DNA of 33,593 nucleotides from Synechococcales cyanobacterium RM1_1_8 (GCA_012032745.1 JAAUQQ010000007.1:1-33593); one strand, 5' to 3'. Counted from the stretch's first letter, positions 1-9,795 are shown. The notes: generated by a model from the letters alone, not told the origin. Numbers and translations: made by a program.

Positions 1-321
1 GGACTGGCCTGGGGATTGCGGGACTGGGCTGGGGGGGGTGGGCGATCGCTCCCCCGCCGCAACGAGCTGGCCCCTGGCCTGGGCCTCCCCCAGCAGGGCT
101 GGCAGATCGCCCGCCAGGGGATGATTTTGAATGCGTGCCCGCCGTAAGTTGTTTTGCAGGCCCAACAGATAGGTCCGCAGGTGCGCGAGGGTGGCGCGAT
201 GGGCAGGGCGATCGCCCGCCAGCCGCCCCAACAACCCCGGAGGCCGGCTCAGGATTTCGTCAATCTCTGAGATCAGGCCTTTGAGTTGGTCGTTGGGGGT
301 TGGGTCGTTGTGGGAGGTCAC
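1..321 (-). CDS. Hypothetical protein, 3' end outside the window
   Basis: An open minus-strand frame runs off the left edge, so only the first 107 codons are visible. I start it at the GTG at 321; an in-frame ATG at 372 would add 17 residues. The visible part is mostly helical with many Leu and Arg residues. It begins VTSHNDPTPNDQLKGLISEI and later reads LRTYLLGLQNNLRRARIQ, ending in a Pro/Ser-rich stretch. I see no signal peptide, membrane segment or known motif, and I do not recognise the family. The frame stays open with codon use like the neighbours, and it contains GCGATCGC sites read as codons. That supports a real gene but does not suggest a function. Confidence 0.45.
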   Translation of the reverse strand, partial: MTSHNDPTPNDQLKGLISEIDEILSRPPGLLGRLAGDRPAHRATLAHLRTYLLGLQNNLRRARIQNHPLAGDLPALLGEAQARGQLVAAGERSPTPPSPVPQSPGQS

Positions 322-679
322 ACCAATACCTGTCGTTGAGTAATATCTGATGGCTGTGGGCGCGCAACCCATAGTCCCAGCCCAGGCATCGCCCAGGGTC
401 GAGCCCAGCTTAACCCGGAGGATTTGGATGTGGCACGCTTTTTTGCACATGCCCTAGCCCCCAGTCCCCCCAGGATGCCAAGCCCCGCAAGGGTCACTGC
501 CCCTAACGATCCGAGGCTGCCTTGCCATCCCCGCCGCCCCCAAGCCCAGCCCCAGAAAATCGTCAAATCGCCTGCACCATATCCTGCCCCAGCGATCGCA
601 GCAACTCCCCTCCCCTTAACGGTATGATGACTGGGCCAGAACCCCCTTCCTAGCACGGGCTCAGCCCTCCACTACTCCT
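322..679. other. Intergenic spacer between divergent genes
   Basis: About 360 bases separate the minus-strand gene at the left edge from the CRP-type regulator. Short frames exist on both strands, but they are rich in Pro, Gly, Ala and Trp and look like chance frames in GC-rich DNA. One HIP1 octamer lies near 595. Promoters for both flanking genes should be here. I see no convincing -10/-35 pair or CRP-type palindrome. Confidence 0.4.
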
Positions 680-1384
680 ATGACCTATCGGCAAGGTGTG
701 AACAATGCGGACTGGCAGCAGGTGCTTCTAGAGCATTGTCAGCTCTTCGCTGATCTGCCCCCCGACATCATCCGCCGTACCCTGGCTCGCCCCGTCTTGC
801 GCAGCTTTCCAGTCAACCACGTCATTTTTTTAGAAAACGACGGGGGGGCCTCGATTCATTTCATCTTGCAGGGCTGGGTCAAAATTCGCACCCACAACCT
901 AGATGGCAAGGAAATCACGCTGAATATTTTGACGCGGGGGGATCTGTTCGGGGAGATGGCCGCCTTGGAGCAAATTCCGCGATCGACGGATGTGATTACC
1001 CTGGTCGATACCCAGGTCTGTAGCATTCCAGCGGAGGACTTTTTGAATCTGGTGGCCACGGAACCCAAGGCAGGGATGCGGCTAGCCCAGCTCCTGGCCC
1101 TGCGGCTGCGCCAGGTGAACCGGCGGCTGCGCCTGCGGGAGGCGGACAGCACGGCCCGGCTGACCGATGTCTTGCTGTTTTTGGCCGATGGCCAGGGCAA
1201 GCACCAGGGCCAGGGCTGCACGATTCCCTCTTTGCCCCATCGGGAGCTGAGCAGCCTGAGTGGCTTGGCCCGAGAGACGGTGACGCGGGTGTTGAGCAAG
1301 CTGGAGAAGCGGGGGTTGATTGAGCGCGATCGCAGTCTCATGCACATCCCCGACCTAGAAGCCCTAGAGCGAATTGTCGGCTGA
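680..1384 (+). CDS. CRP/FNR-family transcriptional regulator
   Basis: This 234-residue protein has the two domains of the CRP/FNR superfamily. Residues about 20-140 form an effector-binding jelly roll, with the turn motifs GWVKIRTHNLDGKEI and RGDLFGEMAALEQIPRSTDV. Residues about 175-225 form a winged helix, with LPHRELSSLSGLARETVTRV as the recognition helix-turn-helix. A long dimerisation helix (LAQLLALRLRQVNRRLRLRE) joins them. Length is normal. It is not NtcA or cyanobacterial CRP as far as I can judge, because the N-terminus and recognition helix differ from what I remember of those proteins. The cluster has no Cys pattern for an FNR iron-sulfur centre, and I cannot assign the effector or targets. 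The downstream gene starts 140 bp away on the same strand and may be transcribed separately. Confidence 0.88.
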   Translation: MTYRQGVNNADWQQVLLEHCQLFADLPPDIIRRTLARPVLRSFPVNHVIFLENDGGASIHFILQGWVKIRTHNLDGKEITLNILTRGDLFGEMAALEQIPRSTDVITLVDTQVCSIPAEDFLNLVATEPKAGMRLAQLLALRLRQVNRRLRLREADSTARLTDVLLFLADGQGKHQGQGCTIPSLPHRELSSLSGLARETVTRVLSKLEKRGLIERDRSLMHIPDLEALERIVG

Positions 1385-1523
1385 GCTCCGAGCCATGAAG
1401 ATCAGCCCATGGATATCTCAGCCCATAGAATATAAATGCCAGGTTTCCCAGGGCTCAACAGGGCAAAGGCTCAGATGTTAGTCTAGCCATACCTCCGCTT
1501 TGCCACGGTGATCTTTCCCCGCG

Positions 1524-2393
1524 ATGCCCCCGCCTATGAGCCCCGCCAACGATGCAAATTCCACTCCTCTGCCTGCATCTGGGGCCGATGCCAGCCCTGC
1601 AGCGGATCCGGTGGCAGCTCCAGGGGTCGATGACTGGCAGGAATGGGTGGATGGTGGCGCTCCTGGGGCAGCCCGCAAGGGGGCTGTTCAAAATGAACCG
1701 GGCCAGAATCAATTGGCCCAGAATGAAGCGGGCCGAGCCTTGCCCTTGGTCATGGGGCCTCCGGCGATCGCCCCTCCGCCCCTGGCCCTAGTCGAAACCG
1801 CGTTTCTTGCCAGCACAACCAGCCTGCTCTGGCTGATCAATGCCTATTTCCCCATCGGGCCGATCTGGCGCATCTGTATGCCCATCCCCATTGCCCTGGT
1901 CTATTTGCGCTGGGAGCGGCGGGAGGCCTGGATGACGGCGACGGTGGCAAGCCTGCTGCTGATGGTGTTCATGGGGCCGGTGCGCAGCCTGTTCTTTTTG
2001 ATGCCCTACGGTCTGCTGGGGGTGCTGCTGGGCTATTGCTGGCGGCGGCGCACGGGCTGGGCGCTGTCCATTGGCCTGGGCACGCTGCTCAATGCCCTGG
2101 GGTTTTTCTTTAAGGTGGCCCTGACCTCAGTGCTGCTGGGGGAGGATCTTTGGATCTATGTCACGACCCAGGTCACCAAGCTGCTCAATTGGGTCTCGCT
2201 CACCCTCGGGCTGCTGATTCAAGCGGATTTGGCCCTGGTGCAACTGTTGGCGATCGCCCTAGTCCTAGTCAATGGCTTGATTTATCTATTCGTGGTGCAT
2301 TTAGTCGCTTGGTACATCCTCGATCGCCTGGGGGCCAAGGTGCCACCGCCGCCCAAGTGGGTGCAGATCATGTTGGAGCTGGAGGTGGAATGA
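1524..2393 (+). CDS. DUF2232-like polytopic membrane protein
   Basis: The protein has 289 residues. The first 80 or so are low-complexity, rich in Pro, Ala, Gly and Gln, and probably cytoplasmic or a late start. From about residue 88 there are six to seven hydrophobic segments, for example around LVETAFLASTTSLLWLINAY, ATVASLLLMVFMGPVRSLFF and LVQLLAIALVLVNGLIYLFV, ending in a short basic and acidic tail. This matches my memory of the cyanobacterial DUF2232 membrane family, whose substrate is unknown. Its stop lies 21 bp before the cobT start, so the two are probably co-transcribed. A role in cobalamin-precursor transport would be a guess from position only. The start is uncertain because no clear Shine-Dalgarno sequence precedes 1524, and a second Met follows four codons later. 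Confidence 0.72.
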   Translation: MPPPMSPANDANSTPLPASGADASPAADPVAAPGVDDWQEWVDGGAPGAARKGAVQNEPGQNQLAQNEAGRALPLVMGPPAIAPPPLALVETAFLASTTSLLWLINAYFPIGPIWRICMPIPIALVYLRWERREAWMTATVASLLLMVFMGPVRSLFFLMPYGLLGVLLGYCWRRRTGWALSIGLGTLLNALGFFFKVALTSVLLGEDLWIYVTTQVTKLLNWVSLTLGLLIQADLALVQLLAIALVLVNGLIYLFVVHLVAWYILDRLGAKVPPPPKWVQIMLELEVE

Positions 2394-2414
2394 ACCACCG
2401 GGGGCGAGCAATCC

Positions 2415-3829
2415 ATGGATAGGCCTGGGGCTAGAGCCCTGGATGGAATCCAGATTTACCAGGGGGGGGCAGCGGCCCAAGCCTGGCTCGAACGCCATCG
2501 GGGACAGGCCTGGGAGCTGGCGATCGCCCTGGGCTTCACAGACACAGCGCTGATCCCCAATATTTCTGCTGCGGGAAAAACGCCGGGCGATCGCCGATCC
2601 ACGGCCCTGGCCGATGCTGAATTCCTGGACCAAGGCATGGCCAAGCGGCCCACTCGGCCCCTGCCTCCCCTCACCGCTGGGCTATCGCCCGTGTTGCTCA
2701 GCCGAGCGCTGCTGGAAGCCACGGGCGCATCGAGTCAGTTGATCAATGCGGGGCTGGCCGAGCCCCTGACGGCCCCGGCCCTGAACCTGAACCAGGCCCC
2801 GGCTCGCTGCCTTTCCACCGGAGCAGCCATGGCCCGCACCCAGGTGGAAACCCTGTTTGAGCTGGGCTTGGGCTGGGGGGAGCGCTGGCCCCACCCTGGG
2901 GGGCACCGAGGCCGGTCTGGCAATTTCAGATCGTCCGAGACCGGCCCTGGGGGGAGCTTGCGCCCGGCTATCTTGTCCTGGGCGAATGTGTGGTGGGCGG
3001 AACCACGACGGCCCTGGCCCTGCTGGTGGCCCTGGGCATTCCCGCCCTGGGGCGAGTCAACAGCAGCCATAGCCCTTGCAACCATGGCCAGAAAGCCCAG
3101 CTCGTCGCCCTGGGCCTAGCCCGCTCGGGCCTGGGGGGACAGGAGCTGACGCCGGGGATCCGGCGCTGGATGTCCGCACAACTCCCGGCGGCATCGATTC
3201 CATCCCCATCTACCTGGCCGGGGTCAATCCCAGACTGGCCTGAAAGCGACCTCGCGGACTGGCTGGCACCGGAGCGGTGGCGATCGCTTCAGCTCGATCC
3301 CCTGGATATTTTGGCGGCGATCGGCGATCCGATGCAGCCCTTCCTGGCGGGCTGTCTCCTCAGCCTCAGCCGCCACCACGGCGTTCTCCTGGCGGGGGGC
3401 ACCCAAATGCTAGCGGTCTATGCCGCCGCTGCTGCCCTGGCCCAGCGACGATCGATCCCCTGGTCTCCCGCTGGGGTGGCGGTGGGCACAACGCGCTGGG
3501 TGGCGGAGGATCCCACGGGAGATACTCCCGGACTGGCCGCTGCCATTGCGGATTTTGTGGCAGCTTTGGCAAGGACCAACCAGCCTGACCCTGAAACGGC
3601 AGCCTCAATGGCCGAAGCGCCCATTCTGCTGGGCAGCCAGCTCAGCTTCGCCGCCTCGGCCCACCCCGGCCTGCGCGCCTACGAAGCGGGCTTTGTCAAG
3701 GAGGGGGTGGCTGCGGGGGGCTGTGCCATTGCCACCAGCCTGGCCTTGGGCTGGAATGCAGATCGAATTGCGGCGGCAATCGAGGCGTTTGTCACCTCCT
3801 ATCGGGCCTGGCATCGGGGACTGGCCTAG
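2415..3829 (+). pseudogene. cobT: Nicotinate-nucleotide phosphoribosyltransferase CobT, TIGR00303 type (frameshifted)
   Basis: Two adjoining frames together encode one protein of about 471 residues of the archaeal/cyanobacterial CobT-like family, which activates the lower-ligand base in cobalamin nucleotide-loop assembly. The N-terminal frame ends in junk after ETLFELGLGWGE. The second frame, read from about 2881, gives the family signature YLVLGECVVGGTTTALALL, then GRVNSSHSPCNHGQKAQLV, and a complete C-terminus ending RAWHRGLA. Restoring one G in the six-G run at 2875-2880 gives one continuous frame. A run-length error or a real one-base deletion would look identical here. Everything else in the gene is intact, which favours an error. 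It lies directly downstream of the DUF2232-like gene. Confidence 0.85.
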
Positions 3830-3866
3830 GCCCCGATGCCAGGCGCTGGCCCATGGGCTAAACGCC

Positions 3867-4238
3867 TCACCCGCCAGTGCGAACCCGGCGAGAGAGAAGC
3901 TGTTCTTCCAGGGCGGCGATGCGGCTGTAGGCGGCGGTGAGCTGAGCCGTCAACCGTTGTACCTGCATCTCAGGTGAGAAGATGACTTGACCATCGCCGT
4001 TGGCCTTGATCCCACAATCATTGACATCCTCCAACACATCTTTGTGGCTGAGGGGGTGCTGGGCGTAGGCAGCGACGGGCGAGGGCCGACCCGAGGGCGC
4101 ATTGGCACTGGTTTGGGCACGGATTGAATCGAGATTGCCGAGCATCTGTCCCACAGAGGTATTGAGCTGGCTAATGGAATTTTCGATGCGGCCAAGTTTG
4201 GTCTCGACAGCTTCAATTCGTTGGTCAGTGGAACTCAT
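3867..4238 (-). CDS. Small coiled-coil protein, unknown function
   Basis: The predicted product is 123 residues. I start at the ATG at 4238 (MSSTDQRIEAVETKLGRIEN), preceded by a weak AGG. The frame is open 33 codons further upstream, but that stretch translates to an Arg/Lys repeat (KRRQKRR) from a tandem DNA repeat and is unlikely to be protein. Residues 5-45 have heptad-like spacing (IEAVETKLGRIENSISQLNTSVGQML), as do residues about 95-115 (LTAQLTAAYSRIAALEEQLL). The middle contains a polar segment, DVLEDVNDCGIKANGDGQVIF. It looks like a cytoplasmic, helical, oligomerising protein of a cyanobacterial hypothetical family. It converges on cobT with a 37-bp gap. Confidence 0.65.
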   Translation of the reverse strand: MSSTDQRIEAVETKLGRIENSISQLNTSVGQMLGNLDSIRAQTSANAPSGRPSPVAAYAQHPLSHKDVLEDVNDCGIKANGDGQVIFSPEMQVQRLTAQLTAAYSRIAALEEQLLSRRVRTGG

Positions 4239-4268
4239 TTGTGTCGTACCTAGAGATAAAGATGAAGA

Positions 4269-4304
4269 GCGTCGTTTCTGGCGTCGTTTCTGGCGTCGTT
4301 TGTG
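4269..4304. repeat. 12-bp tandem repeat, three copies
   Basis: The unit GCGTCGTTTCTG occurs at 4269-4280 and 4281-4292, with a one-base variant at 4293-4304. It lies in the leader region of the small coiled-coil gene. The unit length is a multiple of three, so it does not close the upstream frame. Confidence 0.9.
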
Positions 4305-4919
4305 CTGGATCACAAAAACAAAGGGAAACCAACCCAACTGGCGCGATCGCCCAAAGCAAGTAGCTGGGTCAAGATGCAGCCGCGATCGCTAAAAATTGGG
4401 GCCGCAGAGCAACGCTCGTCCAACGAACGCTGTAGAGCGAGCAGACAGGCTTTAGCGTCCCTGCAATGCAATGTCAAACTCTAAAATGAGACCCACCGAG
4501 AACCACCACGACTTGCCAAAGATTGCAATGGGTAACGCCTTAAGGTCGTGATGCCGCAACAACCAGACTGGATCTGGTGAGCCGCAGGTTAAGATCGGCG
4601 AAGGGTTGAGAAGGGCCACAACCCTTCAGGGGGAAATTTAGAGTTGGAGAGCTTGGGGAATGGATGGCTGATTTGCAGAATCCTCTGTGAACGAACCGAA
4701 GCGATGGAAAACTAGAATTTATAGCTTGGGTACATAGTATGGATTGAGAATCGAAATAGTTGAATTACGGCGAATTATTTAACGTTTGTCCCGCTTTTGT
4801 TCAAGAAATTCCGAGTTTTGTAACGTCAGCTTTGGAAAACCAGCCTGCTCCGATGGGAAAATTTGGGGATCGCTCCCGGCGACGACCATTCAGCGACGGC
4901 TCAATGACGGCTCAATAAC
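4305..4919. other. Long intergenic region without a recognisable gene; small hairpins
   Basis: About 600 bases lack a credible protein frame. Two HIP1 octamers occur near 4344 and 4384. Two small hairpins are visible: ACCAGA/TCTGGT at 4563-4579 and AAGGGTTG/CAACCCTT at 4601-4626. The part from about 4650 to 4800 is AT-rich compared with the surroundings. The conserved cores I know for RNase P RNA and tmRNA are absent. A small RNA is possible, but nothing identifies one. A short direct repeat, GACGGCTCAAT, appears twice near 4895-4916. Confidence 0.4.
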
Positions 4920-4958
4920 GGCAATGGCGCTCGATCTTGAAGATCGAGCGCCATTGCC
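4920..4958 (-). terminator. Perfect 19-bp inverted repeat, candidate hairpin terminator behind ilvB
   Basis: The two 19-base arms (outer sequence GGCAATGGCGCTCGATCTT) are perfect reverse complements around a single central base. The element lies about 84 bp past the ilvB stop. The minus strand has no uridine tract behind it, so a classic intrinsic terminator is not proven. The arms contain no GCGATCGC octamer. It could also protect the transcript 3' end or block read-through from the left. Confidence 0.6.
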
Positions 4959-4971
4959 ATTTCAGTCGGGC

Positions 4972-5012
4972 CGTTCCAGCCGGGTCATTCCAGCCGGGTC
5001 ATTCCAGCCGGG
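4972..5012. repeat. 14-bp tandem repeat, three copies
   Basis: The unit CATTCCAGCCGGGT, with the first copy starting CG, repeats with period 14 at 4972-4985, 4986-4999 and 5000-5012. It sits between the inverted repeat and the ilvB stop codon. Confidence 0.9.
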
Positions 5013-5041
5013 AAGATCGCTGCGGCTTGGCTTCGTTGGGA

Positions 5042-6807
5042 CTAGACTTCGCCACCGGGCAGGCCCAGCATTTGATCATTGGAGCAGCCCGGCTTGACCA
5101 TGGGGTAGCAGTTCTCATCCTGCTTGACCCGCACATCCATGAACACTGGGCCGTCGTGGGCCAGCATTTCGGCGATCGCCCCCTCCAGCTCGGAGCGCTC
5201 GGTCACGATCATGCCCTTGACCCCAAAAGCCTCCGCCAGCTTCACAAAGTCAGGCATTCCCGTTTCCATGTTGGAGGATGAATAGCGCTGGCCGTAGAAG
5301 TTTTGCTGCCACTGGCGCACCATGCCCTGCCAGCCATTGTTGAGGATGACGGTTTTGGCGGGGATGTTGTATTGGCCCAGGGTGCCCAGCTCCTGAATAT
5401 TCATCAAAATGCTGGCATCTCCAGCGATGCAGATGACGGTTTCCCCGGCCAGGGCCACCTGGGCTCCGATCGCCGCTGGCATCCCAAAGCCCATGGTCCC
5501 CAGGCCCGCACTGGAGATCCAGCGCCGGGGGCCATTTTTGAGGAACTGGGCGGCCCACATTTGATGCTGACCCACATCGGTGGTGAAGTAGGCATCGGGG
5601 GCGGCGGTGTTGAGGGCGACGATGACTTCCTGGGGAGAAATGCAGTCGGGGTAGCTGGGGGCGACCAGGGGATATTTGGCCTTCCAGGTGTCGATGCGAT
5701 CGCGCCAGGCCTGGGTCAGGCTGCCATCCCTGGCTTCTAGGCCTTCCTTCTGGTTTTCCGTCTGGCGTAGCAGCTCATTCAAGACATGGCGCACATCCCC
5801 AACAATCGGCACCTCCGGCTTGCGGTTTTTGCCCACCTCCGCTGGGTCGATGTCGATGTGGATGACGCGGGCGCGGCGGGCGAATTCATCGAGTTTGCCG
5901 GTGACGCGATCGTCGAAGCGAGCCCCCACGGCGATCAGCAGGTCACATTCGCTGATCGCATAATTGCGTAGGCTGTGCCATGCATCCCCAACATGCCCAG
6001 GGCCAGGGGATGGTGTTCATCGAATGCGCCCTTGCCCATCAAGGTCGTCGTCACCGGAATTTGCCAGGCTTCGGCCAAGGCTTTGAGCTCTTCATGGGCC
6101 CCGGCGGAAATGGCCCCGCCCCCCACGTAGAGCAAGGGCTGGCGGGCGGTTTTGAGCAGTTGCAAAGCCGCATGGACCTGGCGGACGCTGCCCTTGACCG
6201 TCGGCTTGTAGCCCTCCAGGTGAACTTCCCCCGGCTCCACCGGCAGATAGTCAAATTCTTCTAGGCCGACATCTTTGGGAATATCAATCAAGACCGGGCC
6301 GGGCCGTCCCGTGCGGGCGATATAGAATGCTTCGGCCACAATGCGAGCCATGTCGCGGGGATCGCGCACCACGTAGGAATGTTTGACCACGGGCAAGGTA
6401 ATGCCAAAAATATCCGTTTCCTGGAAGGCATCGGTGCCGATCGCCGCCCGAGGCACCTGTCCCGTCACCACCACCATGGGAATCGAATCGAGGTGGGCGG
6501 TGGCAATGCCCGTGACCAAGTTGGTTGCGCCCGGCCCGGAGGTGCCAAAGCAAACCCCCACCTGTCCCGTGGCGCGGGAGTAGGCATCGGCGGCATGGGA
6601 TGCGCCCTGTTCATGGCGGACCAGGAAATGTTGGACATCGCCCCGTTCTTCTGCCAGATAGAGTTCATCGTAAATGGGCAGAATGGCACCGCCAGGGTAG
6701 CCAAAAATATGTTTGACGCCGTGGCGGCGCAGGCTGTCCATCAGGGCATAGGCCCCGCTAACACGTTGAGTCTCGATGGCGGTGGGCTGGGTTACGGTAG
6801 ACCTCAT
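5042..6807 (-). pseudogene. ilvB: Acetolactate synthase large subunit (frameshifted)
   Basis: This is the ThDP-dependent enzyme that condenses pyruvate to acetolactate, or pyruvate and 2-oxobutyrate to acetohydroxybutyrate, in branched-chain amino acid synthesis. From the Met at 6807 the order is [16 protein letters not shown], the catalytic-Glu region [20 protein letters not shown], the middle domain, and the ThDP/Mg region [20 protein letters not shown] followed by [14 protein letters not shown]. The reading frame breaks after GMHGTAYA; adding one base between 5965 and 5966 restores [20 protein letters not shown]. The joined product is about 588 residues, normal for the family. A one-base deletion in an otherwise perfect essential gene suggests a consensus error. 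The small subunit ilvH is not adjacent in this window. Confidence 0.93.
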
Positions 6808-6974
6808 GGCAGATCGCTCTCGTGCGGGAAGGAAAAATTCAAAAAGCTCAAGTGAATCGCGCGATACGAAATGGCGCGATGCTTTCAGTATTCTGCCACC
6901 AAAAATCTGGCCATAGCCGGTTTGTGGTCAATTTGCAAACAGAAGGGAGCAGCCTAGGTCAATTCTTGAGTCAA

Positions 6975-7629
6975 TCATTGGCAGCCGGGCTGTTGTAGGA
7001 GCTGTTGGGCTAGTACAGCCACAAGCTGGGCGGCAGAAAGGGGCTGGGTTGGGGTTGACGTGACTGGGGTTGACGTGACTGGGGTTGGCCTGGATCCAGT
7101 CAGATGCCAATGGCCCAGGGCCAACTGGGGCGATCGCCACAGCGCCAAATGCTCCACCCCCGGCTCGGCATAAAAATAACCATCGCTGGCCCCCAGCCAT
7201 TCGCAGCTCTGGGCGGTGAAGCGATCGTGGCTGAGGCGATAGCGGGGAAATCCATCCCCCAGGGGCACGCCCCAGCCATCTAGGGCAATCATCCCCCGCA
7301 CCTCGCCTCCCTGGCGCTGCCAGCGGCGGGCCGTGGCGATCGCCCCCACCACTCCCGCGCTAAAGCCAATCCACAGCGTCGGCGCGGCTGGGGATAATCC
7401 CTGGCTGCGCCATTGCTCCTGGACGAAGTTGTAGATCAGCTCCGGGGCGTAGGGGGGGATGGTTGGGGGCAGCACCCACCAGTGGCGGGGCGTGGGGGGT
7501 TGGCTGCGGGTCCGGCTGGGAGGCTGGCCCAAAAGTGGATTGGCGATCGCTGGCCCCCTGCACCGCTGCGATGAATGAGGCGCTCAGCTCCGCCCGATGG
7601 ATACCTGGGCAAACGATCACCGCTGCCAT
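6975..7629 (-). pseudogene. Alpha/beta-hydrolase-like protein (frameshifted)
   Basis: Two overlapping frames give one protein of about 217 residues. The N-terminus MAAVIVCPGIHRAELSASFI lies in one frame. The rest, from about PAIANPLLGQPPSRTR onward, lies in another, joined by removing one base from the five-C run at 7554-7558. The second part has WVLPPTIPPYAPELIYNFVQ, then the nucleophile-elbow-like LWIGFSAGVVGAIATARRWQ with a central Ser, then MIALDGWGVPLGDGFPRYRL. That suggests a serine alpha/beta-hydrolase fold of a cyanobacterial family with no assigned substrate. A late His (VEHLALW or GHWHL) could be catalytic. The C-terminus contains a 15-bp DNA repeat read as TPVTSTPVTSTP. It shares the minus strand with the M23 peptidase 37 bp upstream and may be co-transcribed with it. 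Confidence 0.65.
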
Positions 7630-7666
7630 GTTCCGGTCTCCCGATAGATTTGGATCGAGGCCAAAT

Positions 7667-8320
7667 CTAGGATAGAGGTCTGGCCGATTGCATCGCCCGC
7701 AACACCAACCCCGGATCCACCCAACTGCCCTGGTGCTTCAATCCCCAATGCAGATGCGGCCCGGTGGTCCGTCCGGTCATGCCCACCCGCCCAATGCGAG
7801 CCCCGGTTTGGAGGGTCTGGCCCTGGCGAATCTGGATTTTGCCATCGCGATCGACCAGATAGCGCTGGCCCTTGATCGTTTCGACACGACCCATCATGTG
7901 GCAATAGATATGCTCCCAATTGCCCGACTGAATCACAATCGAGGTGCCACAGCGCGTATTATCGGTCACCTCCACCACTTCGCCACTCCACCAACTGCGG
8001 ATATAGCTGCCCTGGGGTGCAGCCAGGTCCAGGCCATAGTGGAATTCGCTGCTGCTGCCCCCGGTGGCGGAACGGCGATAGCCAAAGAGGGAAGTGTAGG
8101 CCTGGAAGTTTTCGACGGGAAATGAGGCACTGTTCCAGACCCGCGCCACGGCTTGGTCGGGGTTTTGGGCCCTGGTTTGAGCCTGGGCCTGGCTGGCCAA
8201 GGTCAGCGATCCTAGCCCGGCGAGACAGAGGCAGAGAACCAGGCTGAGCGCCCAGCGCCCCAGGAAAAATCTGGGCTTGGGCCGCAAGCGTTGTCTCCAG
8301 AACAGCTTGAACTTAACCAT
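7667..8320 (-). CDS. Secreted M23-family metallopeptidase
   Basis: The product is 217 residues from the ATG at 8320, which has a TAAGG sequence upstream; an in-frame start at 8377 would add 19 residues. The basic N-terminus RQRLRPKPRFFLGRW is followed by a hydrophobic core and an Ala-rich cleavage region (ASQAQAQ), so export is likely. The C-terminal half is a LytM/M23 domain. It has the zinc ligands of the HxxxD type in FHYGLDLAAPQG and the HxH pair in TGPHLHWGLKHQG, with the conserved GRVGMTG just before. Such enzymes cleave peptide cross-links in peptidoglycan, or scaffold amidases when ligands are lost. Here the ligands look complete. No LysM or SH3 repeat is present. It is divergent from the permease gene starting at 8525. 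Confidence 0.88.
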   Translation of the reverse strand: MVKFKLFWRQRLRPKPRFFLGRWALSLVLCLCLAGLGSLTLASQAQAQTRAQNPDQAVARVWNSASFPVENFQAYTSLFGYRRSATGGSSSEFHYGLDLAAPQGSYIRSWWSGEVVEVTDNTRCGTSIVIQSGNWEHIYCHMMGRVETIKGQRYLVDRDGKIQIRQGQTLQTGARIGRVGMTGRTTGPHLHWGLKHQGSWVDPGLVLRAMQSARPLS

Positions 8321-8524
8321 TTTTGATTGCCTTACCCACATCTCTACAAGGCCAGGCCTAGACTGAGGAATCGCCAAACCGGCTGTATCATACCCCAGTG
8401 GCTCCCAGGGATTAAAGCCTGGCTGGGGGCTGGGGCTGCCAGACAGCCTCGGCCCTGGCTTCCAGACCTGGTTCCCAGAACTGACTCTAAAACACCATCG
8501 TTAGTTTCCCTTAGAGGCTGCTCC

Positions 8525-9635
8525 ATGGAAGGCAACTTTTTATTCAGATCAATCCGTAAGCCCGGCGCTGCGCTGCCCATTCCCAGCCTGCTGGCCTTTT
8601 TGATCAAGCGGCTGCTCCAGGCCCTGCTGACGCTGCTGATTGCCTCACTCCTTTGTTTCATCATTGTGCAGCTCGCGCCGGGCAACTATGTGGACAACCT
8701 GCGGGAGAACCTCCAAAACGATCCGGAGCTGATCAACCGCCTGGAAGAACAGTTTGGCCTGGCGGGGGAACCCCCATCGCCGCTGGAATCGACCCAGAGC
8801 CTAGCCGCATTTTTCCAGAGCCTGGGGCCTTGGCTGGCCTGGGTGATTCCCAGCTATGTCAAATGGCTCGGCCAGGCCCTCCAGGGCAACCTGAGCGAAA
8901 GTTTTGTGTTTAAGCGTCCGGTGGCGGGGCTGCTGGCGGAACGGGTGGGGGCGACGCTGGTGTTGGCGCTGTCTTCCCTGGTGTTGACCTGGGCGATCGC
9001 ATTCCCATGGGGGTGATCGCAGCGGTGCATCAAAACCGCTGGAGCGATCGCCTCCTGCGCAGCCTCAGCTACATCGGCCAAGGTTTCCCCAGCTTCATCA
9101 CCGCACTGCTGCTGCTGATCCTGGCCCAGCGCCTCTCGCCCTGGCTGCCGGTGGGAGACATGACCAGCATCGACTATGCCGACCTCTCCGGGCTGGGCAA
9201 AGTCCTGGACATTGCCTGGCACATGATTTTGCCCACCATCGCCCTCAGCATCGCCAGCTTTGCGGGGCTCCAGCGCATCACCCGAGGCCAACTGTTGGAA
9301 GTGCTGCGCCAGGACTACATTCGCACCGCCCGCGCCAAGGGCTATCCGAGAACCGCATTATTTATGGCCACGCCCTGCGCAACGCCATCAACCCCTTGAT
9401 CACCCTGCTGGGGTTTGAATTCGCCAGCCTGCTCAGCGGTGCGTTCATTGCGGAATATTTTTTCAACTGGCCGGGCCTGGGGCGCTTGATTCTCAAGGCT
9501 GTGTTTGCCCAGGATCTGTACTTGGTGATGGCCAGCCTGATGATGGGGGCCGTGATGTTGATTGTAGGGAATTTACTGGCCGATCTGCTGCTGTCCGTGG
9601 TGGATCCCCGGATTCAGTTGGATGAGCAAGCCTAG
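8525..9635 (+). pseudogene. ABC transporter permease, DppB/OppB type (two frameshifts)
   Basis: Three successive frames join into one protein of about 370 residues. The start is the ATG at 8525 (MEGNFLFRSIRKPGAALPIP), 8 bases behind AGAGG. The first membrane helix (LLQALLTLLIASLLCFIIVQ) is followed by the large periplasmic loop with LAPGNY. The frame breaks at about 9004 (AIAFP then MGVIAAVHQNRW) and again at about 9347 (AKGYP then ENRIIYGHALRNAINPLITL), each fixed by one added base. The EAA-like loop region, LEVLRQDYIRTARAKG, is present. These permeases import peptides or nickel with a DppC partner, two ATPases and a binding protein. None of those partners is adjacent, which is common for scattered cyanobacterial transporters. 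The substrate cannot be assigned. Confidence 0.85.
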
Positions 9636-9680
9636 GGGAGCGGCGTCCCAGGGAGATGGAACGCCACCGCAGTCGCCGTT

Positions 9681-9715
9681 GTAACTCAACGTTAAAAAAA
9701 TTAATCTTGAGTTAC
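9681..9715. promoter_or_regulatory. Inverted repeat GTAACTCAA/TTGAGTTAC
   Basis: Perfect 9-base arms are separated by 17 AT-rich bases containing a run of seven A. It lies 46 bp after the permease stop and 80 bp before the next gene. It could be a transcript-end hairpin or a dyad operator; there is no T tract after the second arm. Confidence 0.5.
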
Positions 9716-9795
9716 CCAAGACGAAATCCAGATTTTATGAGACGGTTTGCTAGGAAATCTTCTGCGAAGACCTCTGAGGACGCGATCGGGCTGTA

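Noticed and set aside
4340-4919. RNase P RNA, tmRNA or 6S RNA gene
   Set aside because: I looked for the conserved cores of RNase P RNA and for a tmRNA tag and 3' CCA stem on both strands and saw none. I do not know the 6S sequence well enough to exclude it fully.
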